Source of the DNA: Trichosphaerium sp. ATCC 40318 | Taxonomy: Eukaryota > Discosea > Flabellinia > Trichosidae | Assembly: GCA_038496445.1 (NCBI GenBank) | Contig: JALMLS010000416.1 | Location: 62,001-126,000 of the forward strand | Length of the DNA stretch: 64,000 nt | Reading direction: 5' to 3' | Part shown: piece after piece, positions 35,240 through 47,895 of the stretch | How positions within the stretch are numbered: position 1 is the first letter of the stretch | How the letters are laid out: every line of letters begins with the position of its first letter | Program-made: the position numbers and the translations under genes | Notes under the pieces: generated by a model | What the model was told of the DNA's origin: nothing | Databases searched by the model: none | The model's input: only the letters and a program-made list of their open reading frames with translations

Positions 35240-37946
35240 TTACTCGTCATCACTAACCACTTGTTCTCGCTTTTTAAAGTAACTTGTGTGCTTCGCGCCA
35301 AAGGAAACAATAGGTATTTTATCACCCACTGATGTTTCACGTGGTGGATTAGTCACAATAAGAATGGCTGGCATAGCTGTGTAAGCATCTCGCTAAAGTT
35401 CACATGTTAACCCAAAGGCGTATAATTGAGAAAATAAAGTAATTTTGATTTTACAGCGCGTACCTGTTCTTGGGTATCAAATGTTCCAACTTCAAAGTCT
35501 GTTGCCTTCGCAGAAATGTTACTTTTTTGACTACCAGAAACATTTGGTCGTACATTTTGTAGTTGTTTTGGGTGCGATTTAGCGTATTGTCGACCACGTA
35601 TATCACTACGACTTAGACGTATTGAATACATTGTGCCAATGTATACAGCTAAGATTAATATCTCTGCAACAAACAATTGAACCCATAGTGTCGAAGATAA
35701 AAAGAAAAGTACAACAACTTGTGCCTACATCACCACGTGGTTAGTTTTAATTAAAAATAATGCAAATTATAGAATTAGTTAAAAACAAGTTGGGCTTATT
35801 AGACTAATCACAGTAGCGCTTAGTTTTAGTTTGTTTTTTGTTGGAGTTTTTCTGGTTTTTTTCGTACCAAAACAAAGACAAGGACGTAAGTTGTCATGAA
35901 GGTACGTATACTCCGGAAAATAATATACTTATAGTACACTATAGAGTCATAATAACTATCATCAAATGTACTATCAATTAGCTCAGCCTAAAGGAATAAA
36001 ATAAGCAAGAAGAAAAACAAATTCGCAGTTGTTGAATTAAATTCGAAAACGTGATTGTATAGTTGCATATTAATGTACCTGATCATTCAGCTTTTGCATA
36101 TTGTAGCTCATGCTCGAAAAAATGTACTTTAAGTTAACAGTGTACATGACAAACAAAGGTATCTAGAAAAAAAGAAATTAATAAAAAAATCAGAAAGATG
36201 ACAACTCTGATCATAACGTGACGTCATGTAGCTTTGGTTTATGAAGAAAACTAATGCTAATCTTTTTAAAAACTTACTATCCACAGTCCTTTCCAAAAAT
36301 AGTTCATACACACAGAGACAGAGAGAGCACCACCACAGACTAATAGTCAATTTAACAAAAAAATCAATAAAAAATGTGAGAAAAATAAACGTGGTATGTA
36401 ATTGCTTTCTCATCACAAATAACATACAATCTACAATAGTGTAACAACTATCTACTGCATTACAAAAATTGCAACAACAACAAAATAGTTTGGAGCAAAG
36501 GCTATCCAAGAATTGCCCAATACAAACTTTGGTTAGAAAAGACTTACGCAGTATAGAAGAGATCTCTGACCATGTCAAGCTGAACCGTGATATACCCCAA
36601 CCCTTGGCCGTTACACCCATAACCACATAAAAAGAGCCTTCAAGAAAACTTTGACACAGTGCATTTGTCTAAAACAAGTCATAAGACAACGCGTCAAAAA
36701 AGTAAACAAAATTACCCAATTCATGAAATCATTCACTTCTCCTGCCTTTTGCAACGTTTGCCAGTATATTAAAAAATACACAGTAAGAATACACTATACT
36801 AAAAGTAAGAAGGAACCAAAAGAAGCAGAAAAGAAACAATCTGTTGAAGGTGAACGGTATATTCAAAAAAAAAAACCAATGTGATGTTGTGCGATAATGC
36901 TATTTTTAGTGCTAACGCTATTAATGTCTAGTTTATCACGTGCCTTCACAAAAGCATATGAAACGATTAAAAGATGTAAATGATGTGTTCCTTGTCTAAA
37001 CATGACCAAATGAATGCCAAAGATGATAATACAAATCAACCATGCGAAAACAAGCGCCAAGTACACCATAGGAAGCATATATGTTCCTAATCAATATTAA
37101 AACATATACACTCAATATAAATCACCACATTCGCCAAATTTAAAGCGCAGTGGGTTGACTGGACGGTCGAAGATTGAAGAAAAAAAATCGACACAAGTTT
37201 GGTTTTTTTTACCTGTTGACAAATGTTCGCCTCCTGGGTTCATAAGTGTCCCTTTTACATTGATATCAACCCCCCATTGTTGACAATTAGCGAACTATAA
37301 TATACAAGGTAAGTAAGAGCGTTGTAGTAGCTCAAAAAACCCGAATTGAGTTGAAATGCGTTAGGTGTCAAAATTAACAACGCTTACTTGTAGAAGCGTA
37401 AAAAATGCGTTAAAAAGCATTTCAACGTGTATATACGCATTGAGAAGCATTTTTGTGGTCGTACCAATACAACATAAGTGTACGTATTTGTAATTTTTTG
37501 TGAGAACGTGTAACGGCCTGCTGAGAGACTCTCGGATAGTGTGCAGCCCATGAATTGATCAATACCTTTACACATAGCAGCGTCGGATTCTTTTCCCGAA
37601 ACAATCTAAAAACTGTTTGAACCTCTTTGTGGGTAGTTAACGCAACGTACTCTATTGTATCGCCGTGTATTACACATAAAAACATAAACTGATGTTTCAT
37701 TTGTACGCTTAATACTTAATTTAACACCGGGGGTTATGTGTACATACGTACGTGGCGAGGAAAATCATAATCAATTGTTAAATTTATTTTTCCGTCCTTT
37801 TTGAACCCATAACGCTCTATTTCATAAAACGCTTGCGTTCCTTTGAAGTGTTTATCAATTTTTATACCATTCGTTGATTTAACAGTTAGTATACATATAA
37901 ATAGTAATATAATTCCCCAAGGGGCGCCAGCTGTCGTTGGGAGCAT
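35240..37946 (-). CDS. GPR180/TMEM145-like seven-transmembrane protein
   Basis: ATG at 37946 opens a signal peptide (MLPTTAGAPWGIILLFICIL). The ectodomain reads YGFKKDGKINLTIDYDFP, then CQQWGVDINVKGTLMNPGGE, the N-P-G-G-E/H block of the intimal-thickness-receptor family. The membrane part includes MLPMVYLALVFAWLICIIIF, VFLIYWQTLQKAGEVNDFMN, GVTAKGWGISRFSL (family motif AKGWxI) and LFVAEILILAVYIGTMYSI. The last exon is 35240-35392: acceptor CTTTAG joins RDAYTAMPAILIV in phase after FDTQEQ, and the protein ends KKREQVVSDDE. These proteins sit in Golgi, endosome or plasma membrane. GPR180 relatives have been tied to signalling and trafficking, but ligands are unsettled. About ten short introns. 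Confidence 0.8.
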
Positions 37947-38057
37947 TTCTATTCGTTTATAAGCGAATAACGGATCGCCAAATTAAGGCAACTTTGTTTT
38001 TGTTCCGACTTAGACTGTACGCTTGTACTACCCGCCAAAAAGTAATTGAACTCTGAA

Positions 38058-40696
38058 ATGAGTGCCACAAAGTTCTGTCAGTTAGTACGGGACCTTGGAT
38101 ACGTCCCAAAAGGCAGGCGCCAAAATTTAAAAAAATCAGCTCTAGAATGGATTTTTATATCCGAGGACGCCACTAAACCGCTTCTTACTTGGTTATGTAA
38201 TAATGTATCGAAAAAGAATTGCGTTTCGTCCCAAGAGCTCAAATTGTACGGAAAATATTATGCCCACCGCTAACAAACAACAGGTTCCAACGCCTAGAAA
38301 GTGAAAACAAGACAGTTATGGTACGCTTACAAGACAGCATCAATACATTCTAAATCACTCTACAGGCTCCAGAACTACAGGAAGAATTACAAGCAACACA
38401 AAGCGAGGACTATAGCGCCGAAGAGGAAGCCCTGGAGTATGGAAAAGTTGTAACTGTCAAAAAAAATTAACAACGTGTCAAGGCGTGAGATTGCAGAGCT
38501 AGAAACTCGCTTAAAGCGTAAGAACGCGCGTAGAGAACGACTAGAAAAAATAAGAGGAGCTCTAGACGGTAAATGTACGTACTGACGATTGATTGTTTGA
38601 CAGCTGTCACTTACCATTTTATTTTCACATTTTTTGAGGTTTTCTTTCGCTCAACTTTCTTTAGCGGTTTCGTCTACTGATGAGTTGGGTAAATGCAAGG
38701 AAACATTAAAAGTTAAAGGAGAAGCTCGTATAAGGGAAACTGACGAGAAGTTAACAAAGACAAATAGCCAGGTTAGTTACTTTTTGAAATAAACAAAATA
38801 AGAAAAAGGAAACAAAAAACCGAATATTTTCGTGTTGTACTCAGTATTAACGTATTTTCTTTAGCTCATAGAATCAGCTAAACGTGCTCAAAGTATAGCA
38901 ATGGATATATGTGAAAGATCTAGAACTAATGCTGTTGCTGTTGGTAAGTTAAAGAAGAATCAAATGCCAACATTTTTATTAAGATTTTTTTGCTTCAACA
39001 AATGTTTTGGTTTATTGTACTAAAAGCTTTATTACAGCGCGCCACATGTATGAATATACACTAGATGAATACGTAGAACTTGAGCAAAGTGTTACACGTG
39101 CAGCACAAGTGCTTTCAATGAACGGATTTGCTTCTAAACAAACTAATTTAAAAACGAAGCTTTACGAAGAACAACGAGTTGAAATACTTCGTGTATGCCA
39201 AGTGTACGTACTCCTTTTTTTTGTTGGTGCTATGGCTACATTGAAGCAAAATCAGCCGTAATATACGCCGTTATGCTACTGCAGCGGCGAAGTACTTCTT
39301 CGATTTGGATAAAAAATGAAACACGTTTTTCTGATATGTGTAGATTTTCTTTGCTTGAGCAAAACTATGTCCAAGCTGAAATGGAACGAGCCAGGTATGA
39401 ATATATGGTAGATTATACCGCGCGCAATGGTCAAAAGAGGCGTGAGGCTGAGCTTAAGGATCCAGAAACTTTAGAGTACGATAATATCAAATCATTGTAT
39501 CTTACTTACACCTGATCCAGGTCAATGCTGCTTGATGCTAAGAATCAGTTTCAAAGTGCTACAGCTGCATCTGAGGAGAACATGCAGAAGTCTACAGCAT
39601 TGTTTGAAGCATTTGCAGACACCCAAGCATTATCTCTTATTGAAGGCGACTATAACTTTAGAACTGCACAAGCAAACTATATTTCTCATAAATTTAATGC
39701 TGTACGCTTCTTTATCCTCTTGGATTCTTGTCACGTGATTTTACTATTTTTTTCCTGTTGTTTACAACCTGCGTTTCTAACTCTTTGATAAGGCCATCAA
39801 AAGAACTTACGAGCAACAATCACGTCATAAGCTTGTGTCATTAATTCTCGATAACGAAACTGAGAAGTTGAGACAGTTTTGTATTTCTCTAAAAGCTATG
39901 TTGTTAGAACTAGCTGATATTACTGCGTATGTGTTACATTGAATATGATATTAATATCCATACAGTGACTAATGATTTCCTAGTACGTTAACAAAGGGCA
40001 CAACCCCGACTTCATCGAATACATTAAGTACAAACCCTTGGCTAAGCCGCATTAAGACTGCTTGTTTGCAAGGAAACAACGACTCCTCATCGATGGTACA
40101 CCTACGATACACGAACCCTTATTTTGCTTCATATACCATACCAAGAAATGAGGCATACTCACGTGGTTATTAGAGCGATGGTGTCGAAGGTCTGGTCGAG
40201 TACCTTGTACAATTAAAAGCATATGAAGACCAGCTATTGAAAAGAACAAGTGGGTTAAGAGTGAAGTATGTTGGGCTCTCCAAGGACATGCACAACGTAT
40301 TACTCAAGTTATCTGATCTGGTTTACCGTGGTAGCAAAGATCCTCAGATTGTAATGCCACAAGTACTTGCTGTACAACGTGAACTACGCGTCCAACTCGG
40401 TAAGTTGCAACTTCAAATTAAGTTTTTTTTTTAACTGTTTTTAACACTTTTCTTTAGAGTCTTTACAACGTGGTATACAAGCTATTGTACAACAAAGAGG
40501 TGTATTTACAAAGGTAAACTATTTAAAAGATAAAGTTTATTATTGCTGTTCTATTCTGACTGTGTTTGTTCTATAGAAACTGGAGCACATGTCACGAGAA
40601 AAAAAGATTGAACGTGAATTATTTGTATACTTTTTCAGGAACCAAGAGAAGCTCAGACAAATATTTGATGAGTTGAGATCACGTGTATCTGTATGA
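38058..40696 (+). CDS. HAUS3: HAUS augmin-like complex subunit 3
   Basis: ATG at 38058 begins MSATKFCQLVRDLGYVPKGR; the stretch LEWIFISEDATKPLLTWLC plus NVSKKNCVSSQELKL matches the conserved N-terminus of HAUS3/augmin subunit 3. The rest is long coiled coil over about ten exons (REIAELETRLKRKNARRERL, RHMYEYTLDEYVELEQSV, FSLLEQNYVQAEMERARYEY, ENMQKSTALFEAFADTQALS). It ends EKLRQIFDELRSRVSV, stop 40694-40696. Augmin recruits gamma-tubulin ring complexes to existing microtubules and makes branched spindle microtubules. One frame break is seen: an eight-A run at 38459-38466 puts VVTVKK out of frame with INNVSRREIAEL. Seven As would restore it, so a sequencing indel is likely. Confidence 0.8.
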
Positions 40697-40941
40697 GTTT
40701 ATTTGTGTTGTACCAAATTTTGTAAGATAGGAGATAAAAACACTGTACATTTTCGCAAAAGTTTTTTTGGTTAAGCGGGTACCGAATGTCAATTCGAGTT
40801 TCTCAGAGTCCTAATAACTAGCCGCTGTACCATTTTCAAGGTGTGCTGTAACCACCTCTACAAGTGGTTTGCTAGTAAGTTATCCTTTCAGTCTGCCAGC
40901 CTTTCAAAAACACAGGGTTCAATTTAATTGATACTTAATTA

Positions 40942-41718
40942 ATGATTAAGTTAGGTTTTCCAGAAGAGCTCATAGTATCAATGGAAATACGCGACATAAC
41001 TGAATATGAAGATATTTGGTTTAAAGTATGCGAATACATGCCATTTACTCGATTGGTGGTGCTAGCGAGCGTCTGTAGAAGTCTACACTCTATTTGCATG
41101 AGCAAACATGCTTTGAAGGCTGTTTACAGTATTGAGGCACCAAAGCGAAAGTTTTGGCCTCTGTTGGATCCTAAAATGACTGCTGAGGGACTGAGAGCTC
41201 TATTGATGGAACTTGTGTCATCAACAGACTCTACCTTGTTTGTACTTTACCACCTACAATACGACAATGCTGCCCAAATATCTCCTAAAGTTAGAGAAAA
41301 GATGTTGGAAGTGTACGGAGAATAGTATTTCTTATTTTTTTGACACAATAATCACGTGACAATAAAATTGTAGGTACGATAAATTCGTGTGCTTAACAAC
41401 ACAGGCCCTAGAAGCTGTACTACTATTTCATGGAAGCTTCCTGTATTTGAACTCGGTGTGAGGTTTTGTTGAAGCTAGTCTTTTTTACTGACTTCTTGTT
41501 TAAGGCTCGAAAGTAACAATGATGCTTTGAATAATCTTGTGTGTGTCTTGGTTAAGGAGCAATATACACGTATGAAAGAACAAATTGATTCAGGAGGTAA
41601 TAGGGAAGATAAAATCATGGAGTTTCGCAATTGGGGCATAGGCTTGTTTGGAAAATGCCAGCCATGGACAAACACTCAGACTGTTACATTGCACACACAA
41701 TGCTTAGAAAGTTTATGA
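40942..41718 (+). CDS. F-box protein, C-terminus unrecognised
   Basis: Three exons: 40942-41312, 41374-41457 and 41505-41718. They join in phase 2 both times, giving MLEV|YDKFVCL and LNSV|LESNNDAL. The F-box is at about residues 20-60: YEDIWFKVCEYMPFTRLVVL followed by SVCRSLHSICMSKHALK. The rest, about 170 residues, shows helical sequence without a known substrate-binding repeat and ends QTVTLHTQCLESL. The first intron (61 nt) holds ATCACGTGAC. Probably an SCF adaptor of unknown target. Confidence 0.7.
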
Positions 41719-42002
41719 CATATTCTTTCTTCGTCCTATCATTGGAGCAAAAACAAATCACGTGAGTAACGTAACGCGAACTCGAAATATTCGCTCAGTA
41801 AATTTTTTTCTCATATGATTATGGGAACTTTTTTCTCATTTGATTTTCATCAATTCTCTGGCTAGTAGTTTAAAACACCTTTGTGGTATGCAACAGTAAA
41901 ACTTTAAAAAAGAATAATGCTTGTCTTGAAAAGTCTACGAGAAGTTCGAACTTGTATTGATCACTACTTACAATAGTTTTTTTTTTAACTTCGCTAGCTT
42001 AA

Positions 42003-43947
42003 TTATTTTTCTACTTTTACTACTATATCACTTGATGAAGCCTTCAGTTCACTTGAACCACTCTTAGCAGAAGCAGTAGCGTTTGAGGTCTTGCTGAATA
42101 ATGTAGATATGTGTATAGTACTTATGAGCATAACACAGTATCCTGTTATACTTGCTATAAGAAGTCTTGTGACATCTGGTCTTGATCCGTAACCTCTTAA
42201 ACCCATAATATACGAAATAATCAGAATTAAGTATATTATCAGTATAGCAGCCATCACCGCAGATTTAATCATAATCTAATAAAATTGATAAGCTGACGAA
42301 AGGGGAACGCAAGAAAAAAAAACCAAAAGAGTTCAGTTTTTTCTCGGAATGGATTTTTGTTTAAGCGCTTTACCCTCTGGAGGTGTTTTACAGTATTTGA
42401 TTTAGGTAAATTACTCGTTCTTAATAGCACACGTGTCGCAGTTACAGTGAATGTGATGGCAACTACGATCATTACAATCGTCAATACTGTGTACCCAATG
42501 ACGGCGCTAATGTCAGCAGGCTACACAGGCCATTAGTGCTTTAAAGTGTGAGTGTACATACGTATAAGGCCACCGCAGAAGAAACAAGCATGAGAATAAA
42601 AAATCCACCAAATATTACAGTGATAGTACCCTTGTATCTGTTCATAAAAACGCCAACACTGACTTTGCTTGATTTCAAAATTTTATGCCAACACAAAGTC
42701 ACGAGCAATAAAGCACCAAAACCAAACGCGTGTCCGAGGAACAGTAATGCATTTGAAGCCACAGAAGGGTATATTTTCTTCATACTCCACGGGTCAACGC
42801 TATATAGCATCACTCGTACTAAATGGAATTTCCATGAGTTCAGTGAATTGTAAAAAATACTAAAATGTTTCTTGTGACGTTGACAAACTTACCAATATTC
42901 GCCAAGAGTTCTAACAACAGGACTACCATAGGCAAACTATATATAACAGCTGACGATTGATAGCCCTTGATCATCTTGTATGAGGCAAACAACTATTAAA
43001 AGAGTGATTAAAATCAGAAAAAAACAAAAAAAACGGTTTGGTTTCATACCACGTTGATACACGACCATAACGTGGGAATCAATCTCAGTAGCAAGATATA
43101 CCAAGCAGTATTACTTATCTTTACAAACAAATTTTCCTCTAGCGCTAGAAGTTAAACACAAACAAATGCGAGAGTTCCTTTTAAAAAAAAACCCCAGGTA
43201 TTATTATTACCATATGTGACGATACACGTTACATTCGTTAGTGCCATAATCTGATTGAATTCATCAGCTATCCCAAAATAATAAGTAAACTGTAAACACT
43301 ATACAAACCAAATGATATCGTACTTCCAACGCCGACAACAGGTATTGTTATGTCCTTTGTTGATGAAGCGTCAGTTTTTAAAAAACCTATAACATCATTA
43401 ATCGTCGTAGGTACCGTGAGTATTACATACCAAGCCCTTTCTCGGCGTCATGAACAATCAATGCATTAATACCTTCATCCAGGTGTCTTCTATTTAAAAC
43501 AGTAAAAACGATGCCGTTTTGTATAAAGACTGATGAGCACATGTTTTAAACTAATAAATTAATCGCTTACAGTTTTGATCACGTGATAATTTTTGAAAAT
43601 AATAAAAACCAAAAAACGTTGCAGTGCGTACCGCACAAGCTTCTCTATTGCAAAGTCTTCTGTTGTTCTATCAAGGAGTAATACTGACCCGTTATGTGTG
43701 CCAACATAATCTTCAGTTACTAGATTCCCAATCGCTATTTTCCATTCACCGACGCCTTCAAACCTAATACATTTGTCAAATAAAAAAATTCTGTTTCGTT
43801 TTCTTTAAAAACTTCGCAGCACAAACTGTGATTTTTAGCCTTCTTGTATAGCCACCACACCATTACTATGTAATGACGGATATAATGAACATATTAGGAA
43901 CGCCAATAACGCTAAAACAAAGGTCCGTAAAAACTGTTACCGGACAT
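42003..43947 (-). CDS. PA-like ectodomain seven-transmembrane protein
   Basis: ATG at 43947 gives a signal peptide after a short first exon (MSALLAFLICSLYPSLHSNG). The ectodomain reads EGVGEWKIAIGNLVTEDYVG, then HNGSVLLLDRTTEDFAIEK, GINALIVHDAEKG and TKDITIPVVGVGSTISF. This pattern (internal hydrophobic strands, then I-P-V-V-x-V) resembles a protease-associated domain. About seven hydrophobic spans follow: TAWYILLRLIPTLWSCINVV, SSAVIYSLPMVVLLLELLA, ALLFLGHAFGFGALLLVTLC, TITVIFGGFFILMLVSSAVA, VLTIVMIVVAITFTVTATRV, MAAILIIYLILIISYIMGL and LLIASITGYCVMLISTIHIS. A Ser-rich tail ends DIVVKVEK. No named family fixed; it could be a receptor or sorting protein. Confidence 0.65.
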
Positions 43948-45343
43948 GGCTTCATTCTGTTGTGTTCAATATTCTAACTAACTAGCAGTACATTTTTTTG
44001 CTTACGAGGCAAAATAATGGCTGTCTAGTACTATTTAATTACTTACGGGTATGCCACTGAAGGCACAATTAAGCTACCACATACGCTTTTACCAGAAGAA
44101 GGTAATACAAAGCACATGATCTTAAAACGGTAAGTTCCCCAAACAGTAAAACATAAAAGGCACGTACCAGCAATAATAAAACAGTAATACGCTCTGTATT
44201 ATATGTAATAAATCCTAGAGCCATGTGAGGTACTCCTGGTCCGTTTAAAACTGGTAACAATGGAGAAATAATCAGAAATCGGTTGACTAAGACGTTCAAC
44301 GCCTCCAGACGCGCTGTTGAAGCCTACAAAATTGCGTAGCGCTAAGATCAAGCGAAGACTTCAAAAACTGCTAAAGTTCGACTGCACAACAAGAAACACA
44401 TTTACACACATAGGTTATCGCGCGTTATTAATTATGAGCTCCTCTGTACGATCATTGAACTATTACGAACGTTATTACAAGCTTGTGATTCGAGCATAGG
44501 GACTTGAGCTGGGAAAAAAAGGTAACTAACGCAGAACATGGGAAGTCAGAAAACCTGAATATTTGTAATAAAGTTATTTTTAATCTGTTTGAAAGACCCC
44601 AACGGATGACAATGTCACAACTGAATTATTTTGAGTGCACTATTTCAATACACGTGTACCCTATAGGATAGTGCTAGAGGCTATAACAGTGAGTGAAACA
44701 GTCTTTTTTAGTGCGCTGCTTGTTGTTTTTTATAAATAGTAATTATGTCTGCTTTTGTGCGGAGAATTTTCGGTTTGCGTTCACGTGTAATTATGCGGAG
44801 AAGGATCCAAGTTAAATTCATCATGTTAAACTGAGAGCCTTTAGTGCGCACCCTCTGTTTGTACCATTGGCAGCGGAACACAGGCATAAATAGAATGAGT
44901 TTGACAGTTGCTATTCTGTTAACAGTAATTTGACACGGAGTAGGTATTTGTATTCGCTACTTGAGTCTAATTATTTACTTTCAACCATAGCTCCTCTATT
45001 TTATACAGTCTGAAAATAACCTTGATAAAATCTTGCGATGTCTGCTTTTGAGAGTGCCGGAATAATTTTTTTTCTATTGTTTTCGCATGCAAATGGCGCT
45101 TCTTTGTTTACATGCGGCTTGGTGACGGTCGATATGTAAACAAAAAGTCAAAAAGTAAATTCTAACATTTGTTGTACGGCAGGGTACGGTGATCATCTTC
45201 TCACCACTAGAGCGATTGCGCGGATATAGTGGGGGAAGCTGGCCCTTAAGTAGCGATAACATACGTAATAATCTGGTGACTCTGCTGAAGTAAAGCAGCG
45301 CAATAAACTAAAACTTTATTGCTCTAAATTGAGGTTTCTAGAC
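43948..45343. other. Long gap without a recognised gene
   Basis: About 1.4 kb. Short frames at 44069-44299 (-) and 44317-44499 (+) show no known domain. Two CACGTGT sites lie near 44653 and 44782. The decamer TGTCTGCTTTTG occurs twice (near 44747 and 45038) without further repeat structure. Confidence 0.5.
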
Positions 45344-47382
45344 TTAACCAAGAGGTGGTATTGAGGTACAGCTATCCTTACAAGCGCACAAACTATCATC
45401 ACATCTTGCAAATGGAAGTACATCAGGTACAACAGCCACTTCAGAGGTCTGAACAAACTCAGTTCCATCAACCGTGAAGTGCAATTCAAGAAAAGCAGCT
45501 CTGAATCCTACAAATTACTGTTAACAAAGCAGGTGTAGGTACGAAGATCCTTACCAGTGTCAGGAGTGTCAGGAACACCCCTATAAATTTGACCGCTAGG
45601 TGTCAGGGGGAGAATTGTTGTCGACGTCCAAGGAATTCCTTCTGGGAAGCCTCGAAATACGCGTGCGTTTTCGTTGTATGCTGTCCACATGAGTACTTTC
45701 TAATAAAGTTTTAGGACGTTGTTGTCATGTTGTAATAATGAAAACACTTGCCGTTGGTACTACTGAAGAGACAGCGTAAATTCTACCAGTACGTCTCTTT
45801 ATCCACGAAACGACTTTAGGTATTTTAATATTATTTATCAAAGCGTTATACCACGTGACAATGCTTCCACTAATAGAAACGTGAGTTGATGTTTTTTAGA
45901 TTGGTACGTACATTGCAAGAGTTGGTGCTGTGCCGTGGCGAGAATTAGGTACATATCTCAAAGACTTTGGTCCACGTAATCTGCTGTAGTAAAACTGGCT
46001 GCTTGTTGGCAAAAAAAACCTGTAATAAAACGACGTGAGAACACGGACTTCTAGGATTCTCTAAGGTTTTTTTAAAACTTACTCATCTCCAGCTGCATTA
46101 ACAATATATTTTGGTAGTGTGAACCTGTTTTTATAACTGAAAGGATCAACTATATCCATCAACCTTTGATTCTTGAAAAAAACAATTTAGAAAGTAGCAA
46201 AAAACAAAGCTATCACGTGCTTCTCTGGTGTTTAGAAATCCGTTGTATCCAATAGCAGCGTAGTCAAAAATAGCAAGGCTGAAAAATCCATACGACTATT
46301 TATAGACCATTAAAAAAAAAATCACGTGATTATTTAACGTACCCTGAAGTGATGATTTAGTGACGGAATTAAGTTCAACACGTCAATTACAATAGGAACA
46401 ATACCAATAACTCTTTGGTCAATTGCAGTTAGCCACGTGGTCCTATAGATGTTAATTTGTGTTTCCTGACAGTGTGATATCTACCATCCACGTTTAGATT
46501 CTCCAATGACAACAAAGTCGTCAATTTGCGCTGTTGTTCTTCCATTGGCTGCTTCCTCGGCAATGAACTCTTGAACGGCATCCATCGCTTTCACAGCTGC
46601 TTTAACCATTGGTAGCCTTGCAATCTAGGTATTGCATTAATAACACATATCAAGAATGTACGCACAATAGAAGAATCAAAGTTGTGCACGTATTCCCACC
46701 AAGTGTAAGCGATCAATTCATCTACAAATACTTTAATTTCGTAATATTATTTCTACTAGGGCTGTACCTTCTTCTCGTTCGAAGCCTGGAACAGGGTCAT
46801 CTCTGAAAGATATTTTTTGGTTCGGTACTTGGTAGAGACCAACATACACTGAGTTCAAAGCGAGAATAGGCTCAAAAATACCCAAACCAGGTATGCTAGG
46901 AAAGTTGTGTCAGCGGACAATCAGCACCAAAGGATAAAAGTCATACGATGTTGGCGGTGTGCCTAGTGGGTTGGAACCTCCTTCAATATTAAGCATGGCA
47001 GTACTATAGTCGACTGTATCAGGGATAGCGCTGAATAAAAGTTTGTCAAAAGAGAAAGAAGCGAAAGATACAGAAACTCATCTTTTCCACATTACGTTAG
47101 ACTTACACTACTAGCCAATGCTCCCAGACTGGAACTGATACACGAGGGCTAGAGAGCCATGTTTGAGAAGTTAACTTGAGTACATTCGCAGTATAGCCAA
47201 CTCCATTGAAAGATGAAACACGCTCCCACTTGTATCTGTAAATGCCGTAGTGTTAAAAGCGTAATTCGTGCCTAACATTTATCGTACGTAGCGTCAGGAG
47301 CGTTTACATACGCATCCAAGGCAGTGAATGTTCCTAGAGCTACTGATAACGTAATAAAGATGAGAAACAGGTGCTGTCTCAT
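45344..47382 (-). CDS. AprA/PhoPQ-activated pathogenicity-related (PqaA-like) secreted protein
   Basis: ATG at 47382 starts a signal peptide (MRQHLFLIFITLSVALGTFT), followed at once by the family start ALDAYVNAPDATYDKYKWE. Then come TANVLKLTSQTWLSSPRVSV with VWEHWLVV, and the core EFIAEEAANGRTTAQIDDFV followed by VIGESKRGWTTWLTAIDQRV and IGIVPIVIDVLN. This G-x-S-K-R-G-W-T-T-W block is the signature of the PhoPQ-related family, alpha/beta-hydrolase-like. The C-terminus ends CDDSLCACKDSCTSIPPLG, stop TAA 45344-45346. In Dictyostelium, members AprA and CfaD are secreted and slow cell proliferation; in bacteria the role is obscure. A secreted signal or hydrolase is inferred. About ten introns, several with CACGTG. 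Confidence 0.85.
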
Positions 47383-47895
47383 GTGTGTTTGGAAGTTTTG
47401 AAAATATCTCCAAATTTTGGCTGTCGACGATTAGTGAAACGTGGTTTTTATCGAGAAATTTTGTGATTCACAAAAACTTGAATGAATCAAAATATTGCTG
47501 TTTTAATAAATAAGGATTGTACGTACACCGACATTAAATTTTTAACGTGAAGTTATGAGTCGTAGTCACTACATTTCGCGAAACTTGGCAACACGTGTTT
47601 TTTTCGTCAGCCGCTTGTAACTCGTGAATGTCGGAGAAAGTACCACCTCACTCGACAGTGGAGTGTATGCGCTTTTGGCATAGCTGTTTATAAATGCGAC
47701 ATGAATAGTGTAATTACCTCACGGTTTGGGAGCACGTGATCTTGCGACACTTGTTTCTGGCTTGCCCAATTGACAAAGTTTACAACCTTGACAGGAGTTG
47801 CTTATCTCTTTTTTCAAATAGAGTTGCTTATCAACTAGCTTTAATACTAACTGGGCAAACAATAAATCAAAACGAAACTATTTATTGGTGTTATC
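47383..47895. other. Gap without a recognised gene
   Basis: About 510 bp between the AprA-like start and DUF4246 copy A stop. It contains CACGTG at 47592 and 47733. No gene seen. Confidence 0.5.

Noticed and set aside
35122-35384. Small plus-strand spliced ORF (MAASATVTTQVKFCLNIQ...)
   Set aside because: It lies antisense to the last exon of the GPR180-like gene (35240-35392), which joins in phase and gives a better protein.
44069-44499. Two ORFs with hydrophobic or basic sequence upstream of the PA-7TM gene
   Set aside because: The PA-7TM gene has its own signal peptide at 43947, and these frames neither splice to it nor resemble anything known.
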